Shown piece by piece: positions 1 to 11,378 of a stretch of DNA of 64,000 nucleotides. The stretch is from contig JAXDDX010000299.1 of the NCBI GenBank assembly GCA_034670405.1, forward strand, positions 183,501 through 247,500, given 5' to 3'. The translations under genes and the position numbers were made by a program. How positions within the stretch are numbered: the first letter of the stretch is position 1; each line of letters starts with the position of its first letter. Source of the stretch: Hoplostethus atlanticus (Eukaryota > Chordata > Actinopteri > Trachichthyiformes > Trachichthyidae). The notes under the pieces were generated by a model. The model was not told where the DNA came from, searched no databases, and saw only the letters and a program-made list of their open reading frames with translations.

Positions 1-113
1 TTTTGGCAACATACTATCTAAAAGTGAATGAGTCATCTTTACTTTATAGATTGTACAGTAGAAAAAGGGAAAAAACACAAAAATGCACAGTCCTGTTCTA
101 ATCTATACGATCT

Positions 114-266
114 TCAGCATTTGGTCCACATGTTCTCGTCCACATCACATCTTATGTCGCCTCTCGCTATGCACCTTGGATAGAAATGCTTGGCATGCCT
201 TATCCACCTCTGGCAGTCTTCAGCTGAGATGTCTCTGCAGCCGGCATCCATTGCATCCAGGAGGGA
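114..266 (-). pseudogene. C-terminal fragment of IS630/Tc1-like DDE transposase
   Basis: The minus-strand reading contains the motif LLDAMDAGC, then a tryptophan-rich helix (RWIRHAKHFYPRC) and ends near DVDENMW. This is the C-terminal end of a fish transposase family whose DDE core is encoded at 3566-4012 on the same strand. The two pieces were probably one gene, now separated by about 3.3 kb of inserted DNA. The open frame continues upstream through the junction into unrelated sequence, so the surrounding ORF is a chimera and not a gene. Confidence 0.7.
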
Positions 267-544
267 CCCCTTAGCCCTTCCCCTCCGTTTTGCGCATTCA
301 CGTGTAGGGGTAGGGTGTCCCGATTCTTGTTGGGATCGAGGGGTAGGGCGAACTGTTAGGGCTACATGGCCCTCCAAATGGAGATTTTTCAGGGGCACAC
401 TACAAAGCGATGGTTAGGCGAAATCTCCCAGAATGACCTGCGAATCAACTGGAAGATCATGGCGAACGCTACGCTATCATCCAAAGTGAACCACAAATGT
501 AGTATTTTCTTCGTTAATAAAGATTTTAAAAATATTCTAACCGT

Positions 545-2935
545 CGTATTGGGTGTCAAATCACACATAACAGACATTTTAAACCCGACCATCTCAGAAT
601 TTGATGAAACTTGGTGTACTTGTTGGTTGGGATCCCACAACACCAAATCTCAAATTTCAGGTCAGTCGGACCAGTGGTTTGGGAGATATGGACCCCCAAA
701 GTTTGAGATTTTGTGCAAAAAGGGGCATGGTCGCCAACCTTTGAACCCTCATATCTCAGGAACTACTGGGCCAATCTTCAAAAAATTGGTAGTGTTGGAA
801 AGGGAATTTGACATATTTTTCAGATGCGAGTATGTTGGGGTATGTTGACCTATTGACCTTTGCTATGACCTTAAAATTGACCTTGTGGATCACGTGACCT
901 TGAGATTACCTTTCCTGAAATTTAATCTCCCACATGTTAACTAAAACATATAAAAGTTTCAGAGGTGTAATATTCTTTATTTAGCAGCAGTAATTGGTAA
1001 TTGGTCGTTTCAAATTCATTCATAGTCCTTTCAATGGTAAAGGGTGACAAAGTCAATATTTGCACACGTTCTTGGTAGGATTCTGACCTGTTGAATTTCT
1101 CTTTTAGCTCCTCCAACACTTTCCTGAATAACTGAAGGTCCGATTTTTTCTGATTAGTCAAGGTTACTTTCAGGAGAATTAAGTGGGACACCATAGACTT
1201 GTTCAAGCTGTCGTTTCAATGTTACTGTAGCTGATGCTAGTTTTTGCTGTCCTTTCATTCGTTTACTGGAAGATGCTAGTGAATGGAGTTTAACAGGAGT
1301 TTCACCTAAACTTGATAGGGTAGAATTCAAATCGAAGTCCTTTGCTGGGGAAACAACAACCGGAGGTGGGACTGGGATGTCATCATCAACCTCTCCCATA
1401 CTCCCACCCATACTACAGCTCTCCTTTGCAGGGGCTTTGACCTTTGATTTCTGAAGGCTAATCAGACAGTCACAGCACAATTTTTCTCCTGGCACTAGTG
1501 TCTTTGGAGGATTCACTAAGCCTTTGTAAGTGTCCATGCTAACAATTCGTAAAGATCTAGTGCGTGCTTTCTTGGGATGACGGTTAAAGGGATCACAACA
1601 CTTTTTCCGCAATGTTGAAAACTTTGTTAAAAGTTCTTGTTCATGATGTGAACAGATGTTCCTGATGTCTCGTGTTTTGGCCCCACTTCAAAGAATAAGG
1701 AGTTCAACTTCAGTTTTCCATACACTTCGCAAGGACTTCTTTCTGGTATGATGGTGTTGATGGCAAACATTTTCAGGAGAGTAAAAGCTGCAGTTAAAGA
1801 AAAAGAAAAAAACAATATTTTTAAGTATCAACCACCTCATTTAAAACCATTGGCAAGGCTATATGACATGATATAATGACCTAATATGTATTATGAGGAA
1901 AACATTGATACTTGCATATCAACATTTGCCATTGTGTCCAACTTCAAAGCTTCAGATTTTCAAAGAAATGCAGATCAAGAAACTTCTTTGTCTTAAATTT
2001 TTAAATGCCATGTGCTCGATGGGGATTTCCCAGGGCTGCTTGAACTGAATACTGAAACGTGATTGGTCAGTTCTTTCACAATATAAGGCCCACTATGACG
2101 TAAGAATAGGCCTACAGAATTTGTCTATGATGTAACAATTGGTGCCCAGTTGTTCTATGACGTGACAATCGGCACCCAGCGTTTGTCTCTGACATGACAA
2201 TCACCACATTCCCATGTTCAACATTATAAGATATGGCATCACTAGACATGCCTGTGTAGAAATATCTGATGCCATTTGGTTTCTTTTTTTTCTTATTAAT
2301 CTTTTATTTATACTGAAAGGATACAATAGGCAATATTTTACCTGTTTTCATTGTCTTTCAGTAGCTTGAAATAGTTCATATTACACTTAACATCGTTAGT
2401 ATGTAACAGCCAACATATGTACAATACAAATGCAAAATTAATATACAGAATATACAAAGATATATGGTACATATATTTAGTATATATATGGTATATATTT
2501 AGTACATATATGGTTCCCAGGTAAACCATCGGTTCACAATTTCCCAGGTAAACTTTTCATATCCTTCAAGCATTCCTTGTCATGTCAGGTGGATTTTGAC
2601 TCCCAAGATGGGTTTTGGTCATGAGAGGAATCTATGCATGTAGAAAATATACATTATAATGCATTTTATCAATCATCTCTGTGGGTATGCATTTTTTGAA
2701 TCTGTATTGCTGCTAAACAAAAAATATTACACCTCTGAAACTTCTGTATATTTTAGTTAACATGTGGGTGATTAAATTCCAGGAAACGTAATATCAAGGT
2801 CACGTGATCCACAAGGTCATAGCAAAGGTCAAGAGGTCAACGTACCTCAATATACTCAATATAATTCTGAGGTGGTCGGGTTTAACTCTTTGGGTGATTT
2901 GACCCGGAATAACCCATTATCTTAGTTTAATGTCG
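545..2935. mobile_element. DNA element with long imperfect terminal inverted repeats
   Basis: The left part (about 545-1000) and the reverse complement of the right part (about 2690-2935) align over long stretches. Shared landmarks are TCAAATCAC, AAACCCGACCA and CTCAGAATT near the ends, and then TTGACCTTTGCTATGACCTT, GGATCACGTGACCTTGA and CAGAGGTGTAATATT further in. The right arm lacks about 220 bp present in the left arm (about 604-826). Minus-strand ORFs lie between the arms. This is the layout of a DNA transposon, but I cannot name the superfamily. Confidence 0.65.
937..1815 (-). pseudogene. Decayed ORFs inside the inverted-repeat element
   Basis: Three minus-strand ORFs (1627-1815, 1154-1612, 937-1206) sit between the inverted arms. 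The longest, 152 codons, begins with a cysteine-rich stretch (KKCCDPF near its start and KLCCDCL about 40 residues later) followed by a serine/proline-rich, low-complexity region. The paired cysteines suggest a small metal-binding domain. The reading appears to continue across frames (VTLKRQLEQVYG leads towards 937-1206), so it is likely a broken transposon protein. I do not recognise a function. Confidence 0.4.
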
Positions 2936-3565
2936 TTTCAATGTATTATAGACCTTTTCTTTATAACAAGCATAACAAAAAAATCGCTAGTATGCCGATG
3001 TCTCTACCTCGCTAGTTAACGTTACAACATTGTTTTTAGGCTGATTTGTACATGACAGTCCCGCATTTTGACATATTTCCATGTTGCATTTCCCCCCTTT
3101 GATGGCATATGACGCCCGAAATATAACTAAAGTCCAGCAGCGAAGTTGCTGCACTTGTTACAGCTCCTCTAATATCAGTGCAGACTACAGAGCACCGCTA
3201 GCGCTATTCTGTCATGAAGTGGCCCGGTAATGAAGCAGTGGTCTTTTTTATTTGATGACTTGTTTGATCGATTGGTAGCGTGAAACATATAAGTTGTGAA
3301 CGAATCGCGAGCGTCCATGCTTTTCTATCTCCATCAGATGAATGGCAAATGTCACTGTGATGTGTGTAATGTCTGATAACACACTCGTCGCGTCTGTTTA
3401 CGTAAACGTCATCGATGACATATCAGGGTCTTGAAGGGTTGTCCCATTTCATAGGGGGAGATTTCAATCACTACCCCTTGTGACTCTGTTCCGAGGGGCA
3501 AGCCGAAGGGCGAGGGGCACTCGAAAACGAGTCGTAGGGGTGAAAATGAGAAATGGGATTTGGCC

Positions 3566-4012
3566 CTAGTCATGCGGCCGATGATCATACCCTTTCCACC
3601 TCCAGGCAGAAAAAAATTCCTCAATGGGTGTTGAGGAATTGTGAGTGGGGGGGGGGAGGGAAACCATTCTTGGATGGGATGCAAACCAGTTTGTGATTGC
3701 ATGTGAATGGTGGAATGCTACATTGTCCCATGCAATCACAAATGTCCTCATGTTTCCTCCCACCTGTTCCCTTTCTGCTTCTGGCACCAGTTGTTGGTGG
3801 AGCTCAGTGTTGTAGGGACCAATCTGGCATTTCTGCAGGACCAAACCAGCACTCGAGATTGCAGCACACATTGTGATATTTCCTCCTCTCTGACCCGGCA
3901 CATCAATGGTGGCCCTTTTCCCAATGACGTTTCTTGCCCGCCAACGTGTTTTTGCCAGGTTAAACCCTGCCTCTTCATGTGGGGTCTGATTAGCCTCCAA
4001 CAAAGAAATCAA
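3566..4012 (-). pseudogene. DDE core fragment of IS630/Tc1-like transposase
   Basis: The minus-strand frame of 148 codons shows a DDE_3-type (IS630/Tc1-related) core. It contains EAGFNLAKTRWRARN, the glycine-rich GQRGGNITMCAAIS, a WDNVAFHHS segment bearing the second acidic residue, and IEEFFSAWRWK bearing the third. It ends abruptly after YDHRPHD because another element is inserted there; the C-terminus is at 114-266. The expected proline/tyrosine-rich sequence before IEEFF is altered (PPTHNSSTPIEEF). Upstream sequence to about 4610 looks like the element's non-coding end. Confidence 0.75.
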
Positions 4013-5062
4013 ACACAGTATGTGCTTTCAGTATGTCCTACTGTATGTACTGTAATCCATGTCTACATGTAGAGTAGCATAGTGTAAAACTCACTATAGA
4101 ACAAGACATATTGGATAGATACCATACCTGGACGTATTGGTGCTGGTGACCCGCTCACTGTTCCTTTCGAAAAGAACTGTGTACAACTGTTTCATTCGAA
4201 CTCTGTGTTTGGTCTATTTTACACAACTTAAATCAGCTATTTCTCTATTTCTGTCAGCTGTTTCAATAAAGCTTTTGAGCTGCTGTTGTTGCAGAAGTAG
4301 AGGCTTTATACTATATTTAAGGTTTTGAACATTAGGTTTTCCATTTCTGGCATGCTGTGTGCAAGCATTTGTAAATAAGACAAGAAAGATCCATAATTTT
4401 GGTATTGGGTAAGCTTGTAATGTAAAGTAATGTAAAATGTAAAATTTAAGCATTTTAGAAACGTGTTAATTGACTGCATATTCTGTGAAAACAACATCAA
4501 TTGTGTTAATGGTATGGTCCACAACAGACGGATGTTGTGCTAATTGTGTTTAGAGTTTTGAAAATGTGACTACAGATTGGACAAAAGGATGTTAGCGATT
4601 GTGAAAAAAACAACAACAAAAAAAACAACTGTAAGCTGCCTGCCAGGCATTTGAACTAATGTTACGTAATTGCATTGCTAATGGCCTCCTGCTTCATTCT
4701 TAAGGCTGGTGGCCCCACCAGAAGGAGAGAGAGAGACCAGAATAGAGAAGGAAAGAGGGGACGAGCAAAATAGTATGTGTGTGTATTATCTAAGTATAGG
4801 TGTGAAACAGGTGTGAAGCCTCTTTTAAACCAGTATTCATCCAGGGAAAGTTGACAGAGCTCCACCCTGCATCACATTCATTCAGTTCTGGGCAGCTCAC
4901 ACTCTGGACTGTCTCCTCCCATCCTCCTATCTGGCCTCTCACTGTTCATTATGAATAAGCAGGGATGCCCTATCTGAAGAGCAATAACACGTTGTCCCCC
5001 CACCAATGATGCAGCCCCCTCTCTGGGACAATCAGTAAAATGCTGGATCACCAATATCTGAT

Positions 5063-5735
5063 CAGGGAGTGGACAAAATAACAGAAACCACACACAAAAG
5101 ATCAAAAAGGCCAGTCATATTGAGTTGTATGCTAATGACCAGAGCAATGTAATGCAACTATAGAGCCCAAATAGTCTTAGTGCAGCAGTCACAAAAGATG
5201 TAAAATTATTTAATGTGTCAAGGAGAACAGTGTGGAAAATCACGAGAGAGAAGAGGAACAGCGGTGGCAAGTGAAGCTCATGACAGGGACAGACACACTG
5301 AACAGGATAGATGCTTGACACCAAAGAAATGACAGACTCAAACATTACAACAGAATTGAACACCTCTCTGACTCTCAACAACAACAGCATAGTTCAGGAC
5401 TTGATGACAGCATCCAAGGATGATTGAAGCTGATGTTAGATATCCAAGATGATAATGCCCACTGCTGGGTTCACGAACAGCAGCATGAAGTCGAACTACT
5501 TATGTCCTCCCCAATCAGCAGATCTAAACATCACTGAACCTTTATGGGAAGTAGATTCCCGCCTCCTTCCTCCCTCAAAGAACTGGAGGCTTTCCTTCTT
5601 GAAGATTGCTGTAACGACAGCAGAACAAGTAGGACTGAAGGTGTTCTGAAGGCAAAGGGTTACCAAAAAGGTTCTACTCCTTAATAGATACATTAGACAT
5701 TGTTAGCTGCTTCTATTATTTTCTCCACTGCTCTG
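5063..5735 (+). mobile_element. Degenerate Tc1-like transposon copy
   Basis: The left end reads CAGGGAGTGGACAAAATAA and the right end, reverse-complemented, reads CAGAGCAGTGGAGAAAATAA, a degraded inverted terminal repeat. The interior matches, in the opposite orientation, the element at 46176-46908, including the segment around TGATGACAGCATCCAAGG and the AGATCTAAACATCA motif. No intact transposase frame survives. Confidence 0.7.
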
Positions 5736-5874
5736 GATTGGTGCTTAATTGATTGCTGTTGTTATTGTGATCTCTGCAAATTAGCTTTAATAAAATGCTA
5801 ATGCAGATCATGCAGCCACAAATACTCGGCTGAACTGGTTTTAACCTACGTAGTGATGTTAATGATGTTCTCTG

Positions 5875-5903
<29 letters not shown>
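5875..5903. repeat. (GT)n microsatellite
   Basis: This is an uninterrupted GT dinucleotide run. It opens a longer GT-rich stretch reaching to about 6220. Confidence 0.95.
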
Positions 5904-5907
<4 letters not shown>

Positions 5908-6056
5908 TTTTATGCTGTTAGCATGTGTGTCTGTTAGTGTGTGTTCATACATTTTAGTGAGTGTTTGTGTGTGGGTTTTAGTTTTTGTTAGTGTGTCACA
6001 TAGTGTGTGTGTTGGTGTGTGCAGTTGACATCAGTGAGTTTGATGTTACATTCTCT

Positions 6057-6271
6057 TCCTTGTTAAAGCTAATAGCGGGGCGCTAACAGACGGGGGACAC
6101 AGTGGTGTGTCGGTCTGTGTGTGTGTGACAGTGTTATTGTATATTAGTGTTTGTGTCAGTGTCTGGGTTGGTGTGTGTATTGGTGTGTATGTTTGTTTGT
6201 GTGTAGTTGTTTGATGCTGTCACATCTTTTCCTTGTTAAAGCTAATAGCGGGGCGCTAACAGACGGGGGAC
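6057..6271. repeat. 43-bp direct repeat pair in GT-rich DNA
   Basis: A 43-bp unit beginning TTCCTTGTTAAAGCTAATAG and containing GGGGCGCTAACAGACGGGGG occurs at 6057-6099 and again at 6229-6271, 172 bp apart and apparently identical. The spacer is GT-rich, which fits a local tandem duplication of about 172 bp. Confidence 0.85.
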
Positions 6272-7190
6272 AGTCATCCTGGCAGTCATCCTCTATGGGC
6301 TCATTAGCACGTCAGCGTTAGCCTGGCTAATCTAGCATAAAACCCAACAGTCATGTTTTCTTTAACCAATAGCGTATTTCTCTTGTCTAACCCTTTCCAT
6401 GATCTTTACCGCACAATACCAGAGCACCACTTTAAAAAAAAGTAAAAAAGTAAAATTGTATAGTAATAGGCAGTTTTTCTTTCCTAACCCTAAACTCAAA
6501 GTAAATTGGTTTTCTTGTATATATGCTGAACTGATCATGATAGGATTGAAAAAATATCTCCACCTACATTTTGATGGCCTGTGAATACAATGGTGCTGAG
6601 GAAAACTGTTCAAGTCATCAAGTAATGGTGAATTCAATGATACTGTCTAAAGAAATACAGTTCAATATAAGTTTACTTGTATGTCTGTTCTACTATTTGG
6701 AATGGAGGAAAGTAAAATGGCCTCCACAGCTGACCAGTACCATTCTTGCAATGGCTCCAATTCTGAAAATGTTCAGGGAATCGAACTGTAAATAAACCAA
6801 TTTTGGTGCTTTCACGCAAATCTGAATAATTCATGTGCATTTCACCTGGATGCCAAGAATGCCAGCTAGTTTTTCAGTGAGCTGTGGTGCTAATATTGAA
6901 GCTTTCTTCCCATGAATTTTATTAATTTCACACTTTCTGCAATGAATCCTAGATATCTACAGTTACCTTTTATTGTTTGCCAACATCCTAATAGCAGCAC
7001 TTACACCCATTCCATCTGTAAAATCCTATAAACTGAGTGAATGTACCAACATAGTTTAGCTTAATAATATAGTTTTTACCCATTTTATTTTGCCCTCTGT
7101 GCCCTGTTTGAAAGAAATCAAAGCTAAAATGTTTTCATTTTCTTAAAATATTTTTGTTTAGAGATAAATATAATGTTAACAGAATGAAGT

Positions 7191-7337
7191 AGTTGGTTTG
7201 GGAATAAACACTAGCTAACGTTATGGACCTAGTTGGTTTGGAGATAAATCTAACATAGCCGACTGCTAACATTAGTTGGTTTGGAGATAAATTTAACATA
7301 GCCGACTGCTAATATTAGCTAATGTTATAGCTCAACA
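7191..7337. repeat. Short tandem array (AGTTGGTTTGGAGATAAA unit)
   Basis: Three imperfect units share AGTTGGTTTGGAGATAAA followed by TAACATAGCCGACTGCTAA and a TTAGCTAATGTTAT tail. The same sequence recurs at 10110-10212, inside a hAT element. Confidence 0.8.
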
Positions 7338-7480
7338 TATGGCCACCAGTGAATGAGTATCAGACAGCATCATTTTGCATGGTGTTTTGAGATAAAAACC
7401 AGTCCAGGGTGCCTTCAATCTCCAGCCTTCACCAGCCTCCACCTCTTCTCCATTTAGCACTACATCACTCTGGGATATTC

Positions 7481-8713
7481 CTATGTTCCCATGGTCCTAT
7501 GTTCCCAGGGTCCTATGTTCCCCAGCTCTATATAGCACATAATGAAAACCTGACAAAGATGTTCCCTAGCTTTCACTGTGGTCCTGAATCAGTAGATCAT
7601 CAAGATCTTATGTTTTTATGTTATCCAAGTTCATATCTGAAGGCTTTCTGTTCACCAAGTCCACAGCCAGTCCTTCAGTCTATGTATTCAACAAGTTCAT
7701 TTTAGCCACGAGAAGCCATGAGATGAAACAGTCATTTAGTACAGTCAATGTATCAAACAGAGACCTACACCTACATTAAAGTTAGGGTTCAGCATAAGCG
7801 AAGGTTGGGACATGTTCATACTTAACATTGTGTTCCTTTTTTGACCGTTTACTGTGTTTTATAGGCTACAGTATGGCATTTCTTCAGTTTGGTGTATACA
7901 TTTCACTATTGTTCTTGCTGACGTTCAAATACAAGTTTACTTGTTTACTGAGAAAGCGTATACTAAAACTAACCAAGTTTTTTTTTTTTTTTTTATAGGC
8001 ATGAGCATGTTCAGGGAACATAGCATGGAGTTGAACATAGGGTCCTGGGAAAATGAGTCCCTGACAACATAAAACCTTTTGAAAAGTTCACTTAACCCTC
8101 GTCATTTTTTATTTTTTTTATTTATCACAAAACACTCAATATAGTGTTTTACCTCATAACTAAATTGTTATCCATTCGCAAAACCACAAAATCTACATTT
8201 ACCTTTTTTATTTACCTTGCTGTTGAAAATCTCATCAAACCAAATCATCAGATCATCAAAAATAGGGTAAAATCTGACCCACAGAGAACATTAGCTTTTA
8301 AGAGTATGGCATGCAGCCATAAAACCTTCTGGGTAGTTTTGTGGATCAAACCCAACCCAAACAAGAGTTTGAGTCAAGTTTGAGTAAAATTGTATCCACA
8401 GAACCACCCAGACTCTTTAATATTCTCTGCCGGGTCAGATTTGACCTGGAACACCACAGATGTAACATTTTTTTTAAAGACCTTCAAAATCAAATAAAAT
8501 GCTAACCATTGGTTTTGTTGTGTTATTTAGCTGTTTTGAAGCCTTGTTCCAATAAAAAAATAAACTGGATAATATTTATGAAATATTTTAACTTGAAACG
8601 GGTCAAATTTGACCCGAACACAGCAGGAGGGTTAATGTGTGTTAACAGAATATTGAACTGGGGAACATAGGACCCTGGGAACATAGGACCCTGGGAACAT
8701 AGGACCCTGGGAA
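7481..8713. repeat. Inverted pair of 18-bp minisatellite arrays
   Basis: At 7481-7525 the + strand carries repeated CCTATGTTCCCAGGGT units. At 8659-8713 it carries the reverse complement, repeated GGGAACATAGGACCCT units. Single diverged units also occur near 8020-8050. The two arrays face each other across about 1.1 kb that includes a TTAA-ended MITE, so they may mark the ends of a decayed element. Confidence 0.75.
8092..8635. mobile_element. MITE with TTAACCCTC ends
   Basis: The left end reads TTAACCCTC (8092-8100) and the right end GAGGGTTAA (8627-8635). Near the right end is the palindrome GGGTCAAATTTGACCC, and GGGTCAGATTTGACC lies near 8431, a signature I associate with a common fish MITE family. 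There is no coding content. Confidence 0.65.
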
Positions 8714-9030
8714 GATAGATACGCTCCCCATCACTTCTTCATTCCTCCATTCCTCCTCCTCTCTCTCTTCCATTCCACATCATCTATTATTAATTAACAT
8801 ATTAACTTGTCATAAAGTTTCCCCCCTCTGTTCCTCTCCCTTCTCTCCATCCTTCCATCCCTCTTCTCAGCTTTTTCAGATCGACAGCAGAGTTTCTATT
8901 CCTCTGAAAATGCTCTGACATTGAGTTTAGAGAAATCCTTTGCTGTCGCCAGAGGAGGAAAGGAAGCTGAAAAGCAGGAAGGATGCGTTCTTGTCTGTTT
9001 TATTCTTCCTTTTCAAAGTCAGGCTGTCAG

Positions 9031-9472
9031 CTACAGTAAACTCTCACTAAAAAGGTTTTATAGAGTACCAAAAAATGGTCCTTTAAGCTTGTACCATGGC
9101 AGAACCCTTTTAGAAGGTTTCCCTATAGCACCATTCTCAAATGGTTTCACCTAGGACCTTTATGGTGCTGTAAAGGAGGGTTCCCAAACTTGTTCATGTC
9201 GAGGGCCCCCAAATAGATATGCATCAGCTCCCTATTTGATGAGATTTAGGCCTCAAAGAACCCATCTGAGGAGATATTTATTGGATATGGTTCAGCAGAA
9301 TTGTCATCGTTATACATTCTCATTGTGCTGACCTCTAGAGAGTGAAATTAAAACTCATTGTGTCCCGGAGTTCCTCTCAAAAAAACCCTGGCAGACCACA
9401 CTTTGAGAACCACAGCCATAAAGATCCCTTCAAGAACAAGCGAAGAACCCTCTTTTTTTGTGAGTGTAGTTC
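9031..9472. mobile_element. Composite of two nested MITEs
   Basis: The outer ends are similar when inverted (ACAGTAAACTCTCACTAAAA at left; GAACTACACTCACAAAAAAA at right on the minus strand). Inside, at about 9175-9415, is a second element whose ends resemble hAT termini (GGGTTCCCAAACTTG at left; GTGGTTCTCAAAGTGTGG at right, reversed). Flanks of the inner element (TGTAAAG and CATAAAG) resemble an imperfect target duplication. Confidence 0.5.
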
Positions 9473-9595
9473 CCTGTGCAGTACTGACAGCTGTAGGGCA
9501 CAACTCGGCAGAAGAAGCTGGATGTCTGATAATATACACAGCATACACACAACAATAAAATAGGCTCACATGTGAACAGACTACACACACACTCA

Positions 9596-9598
<3 letters not shown>

Positions 9599-9633
<35 letters not shown>
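9599..9633. repeat. (CA)n microsatellite
   Basis: This is an uninterrupted CA run of about 35 bp. Confidence 0.95.
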
Positions 9634-9635
<2 letters not shown>

Positions 9636-9822
9636 TCACTTGTCCTCCTTTCAACTTTCAACTAAGTCTCTGTTTGACACCCCATAAAAAAAAAAACAAT
9701 TCTGGCAGAGCTCATGCACTGGAAATAAGACACTGAGAGCGCTGCCATTTTCCGTTAGCAGGTCTGTCTTGGAAACCATAGCTCATAGACAACAGCATGT
9801 CTTCTTATGGCCTTGTTGGGAT

Positions 9823-10560
9823 TAGAGGTCTGCATCGGGCTAGAAATTAAGCCCTAGCCCATCCTAGCCTGTGCCCGACTTTTTTTTTTCTTTTCTGGTC
9901 ACACCACAGTAATCACAACAAAACATGTATGTTGCCCAATGAACAAAGCAAATAGCTTAAACTGCTAAAGCATTCTGAACTAGGCCTATTGGCTTGGTGG
10001 ACCTGCAGCACAACACACACATACAAATAAATGTTGGCTATATATATTTTGTCATGCAATTAGAAATAAAGAAACATGTCTTACCAGTTTCTATCCACTA
10101 GAATTTAGTCCTAGCTGACTGCTAATATTAGCTAACATTATGGACCTAGTTGGTTTGGAGATAAATATAACATAGCTGACTGCTAACATTAGCTAATGTT
10201 ATAGCTCAACATCAATCCAGTTGCTATAGTCTTGAATTTGGACCAGTTTCTGTCCACTAGAATTTAACTCTCGCCAAGGAACGTGGCTGGACACTGAACA
10301 AAAAACACAGTGCTCTCAATAAGTGCTATGGACAGCAGCAGAAGGTTTCAGCACTGTTCTCCTTGGGCTGAACATATAGCTACTCCCTGTTCTTAATCTT
10401 CCTTTTTATTACATCCATTTAAGCTAGCATGAAAATTGCCCAAACCTGCCCAAATCTAACCTGATGTCCTAGAACCAAAGAAATAGGTCTCACCTGACAA
10501 AATCAAAGCATACCCGGTCTGTCGGTTCCCGTCGTGCTTGGATCGGGTTGCAGACCTCTA
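9823..10560. mobile_element. Non-autonomous hAT element with exact 8-bp TSD
   Basis: The left end is TAGAGGTCTGCATCGGG and the right end, reversed, is TAGAGGTCTGCAACCCG. The flanks are a perfect 8-bp target duplication, GTTGGGAT, at 9815-9822 and 10561-10568. Length is 738 bp with no transposase. It contains a tandem array (10110-10212) that also occurs outside the element at 7191-7337, with copies of CCAGTTTCTRTCCACTAGAA on either side of the array. Confidence 0.85.
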
Positions 10561-10977
10561 GTTGGGATAGGGACAAACACACTGATGCCCTGAACTGGTG
10601 GTCGAAACAAGCCCGGAAACACTGGCTGCATTTACATTCATGGAGAATTCCCTTGTAACCCGGTTCTTCCACTAACTTTGCTTTCGGGTCAATGCATGCA
10701 AACGTCATAACTGGGTTTGAATAACCCGGGTAAGCTCATACTCTGATTGTGAGACGCCCGATTAAGATGTCTGACTTACTCCCTTACTGCTTACACTTTT
10801 TTCAGCATTATGAGTACATTTTGATGTCAACAAAAAAAACAACAACTGCATACAGAGACCAGCATGGAAAGCTTTTAAACAAGACAAAATAAAGCAAACT
10901 CTTCAGGTTCTCTCTCCACACTAATGTAAGTTTTAGTTGCACGTATCTAGGACACTGTGTGCTCTGTGCTGAGGTCT

Positions 10978-10980
<3 letters not shown>

Positions 10981-11008
<28 letters not shown>
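10981..11008. repeat. (AC)n microsatellite
   Basis: This is an uninterrupted AC run of about 28 bp. Confidence 0.95.
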
Positions 11009-11011
<3 letters not shown>

Positions 11012-11350
11012 GCCTCTCACCATTAAAGGTATAGAACCCCTGCTGAGATGAAAGGACATGGGCAGATCAGTAAAGGAGGAGGAAGGAAGGATGGAGGGAT
11101 GTGGAGAAAAATGTTGATACAGAGGGAGGGATGGATAGAGAGACTAGAAGCTGGAGGTTGGTTAGTGGTTACAGCGTCTTCTGTCATTTTTATTTACTTC
11201 CCTTCTCACGACTTCACCTCTTCCTCTTTAGGCTCTTCCATCTATTCTTTCTATTTTTTGTCTATTTCACAAAATCTCTGAATCCCTTCTCTGACTTCAC
11301 CTCCACCCCTGCACTTTATTCATTCTCATTCCGTCATTCGTCATCCCATT

Positions 11351-11378
11351 CTATCTATCTATCTATCTATCTATCTAT
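11351..11378. repeat. (CTAT)n microsatellite
   Basis: Seven CTAT units stand in tandem within a pyrimidine-rich stretch. Confidence 0.95.

Larger units (their letters stand above)
266..3565. mobile_element. Insertion splitting the IS630-like transposase gene
   Basis: The transposase reading stops after HRPHD at 3566 and resumes with SLLDAMD at 266, so the DNA between is an insertion. Both edges are rich in CCCCT/AGGGG motifs (about 270-350 and 3470-3560), suggesting degenerate inverted ends, but I could not align exact termini or a clean target duplication. The insertion contains another element (545-2935). The segment 2940-3470 is single-copy-looking AT-rich DNA with no ORF I recognise. Confidence 0.55.

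Noticed and set aside
366-848. A 160-codon + strand ORF at the left edge.
   Set aside because: It spans the ends of two nested transposons and has no motif; the real transposon reading is on the minus strand.
7191-8713. Spaced repeats considered as a CRISPR array.
   Set aside because: The units are minisatellite or transposon-type repeats without regular unique spacers, in a vertebrate genome.
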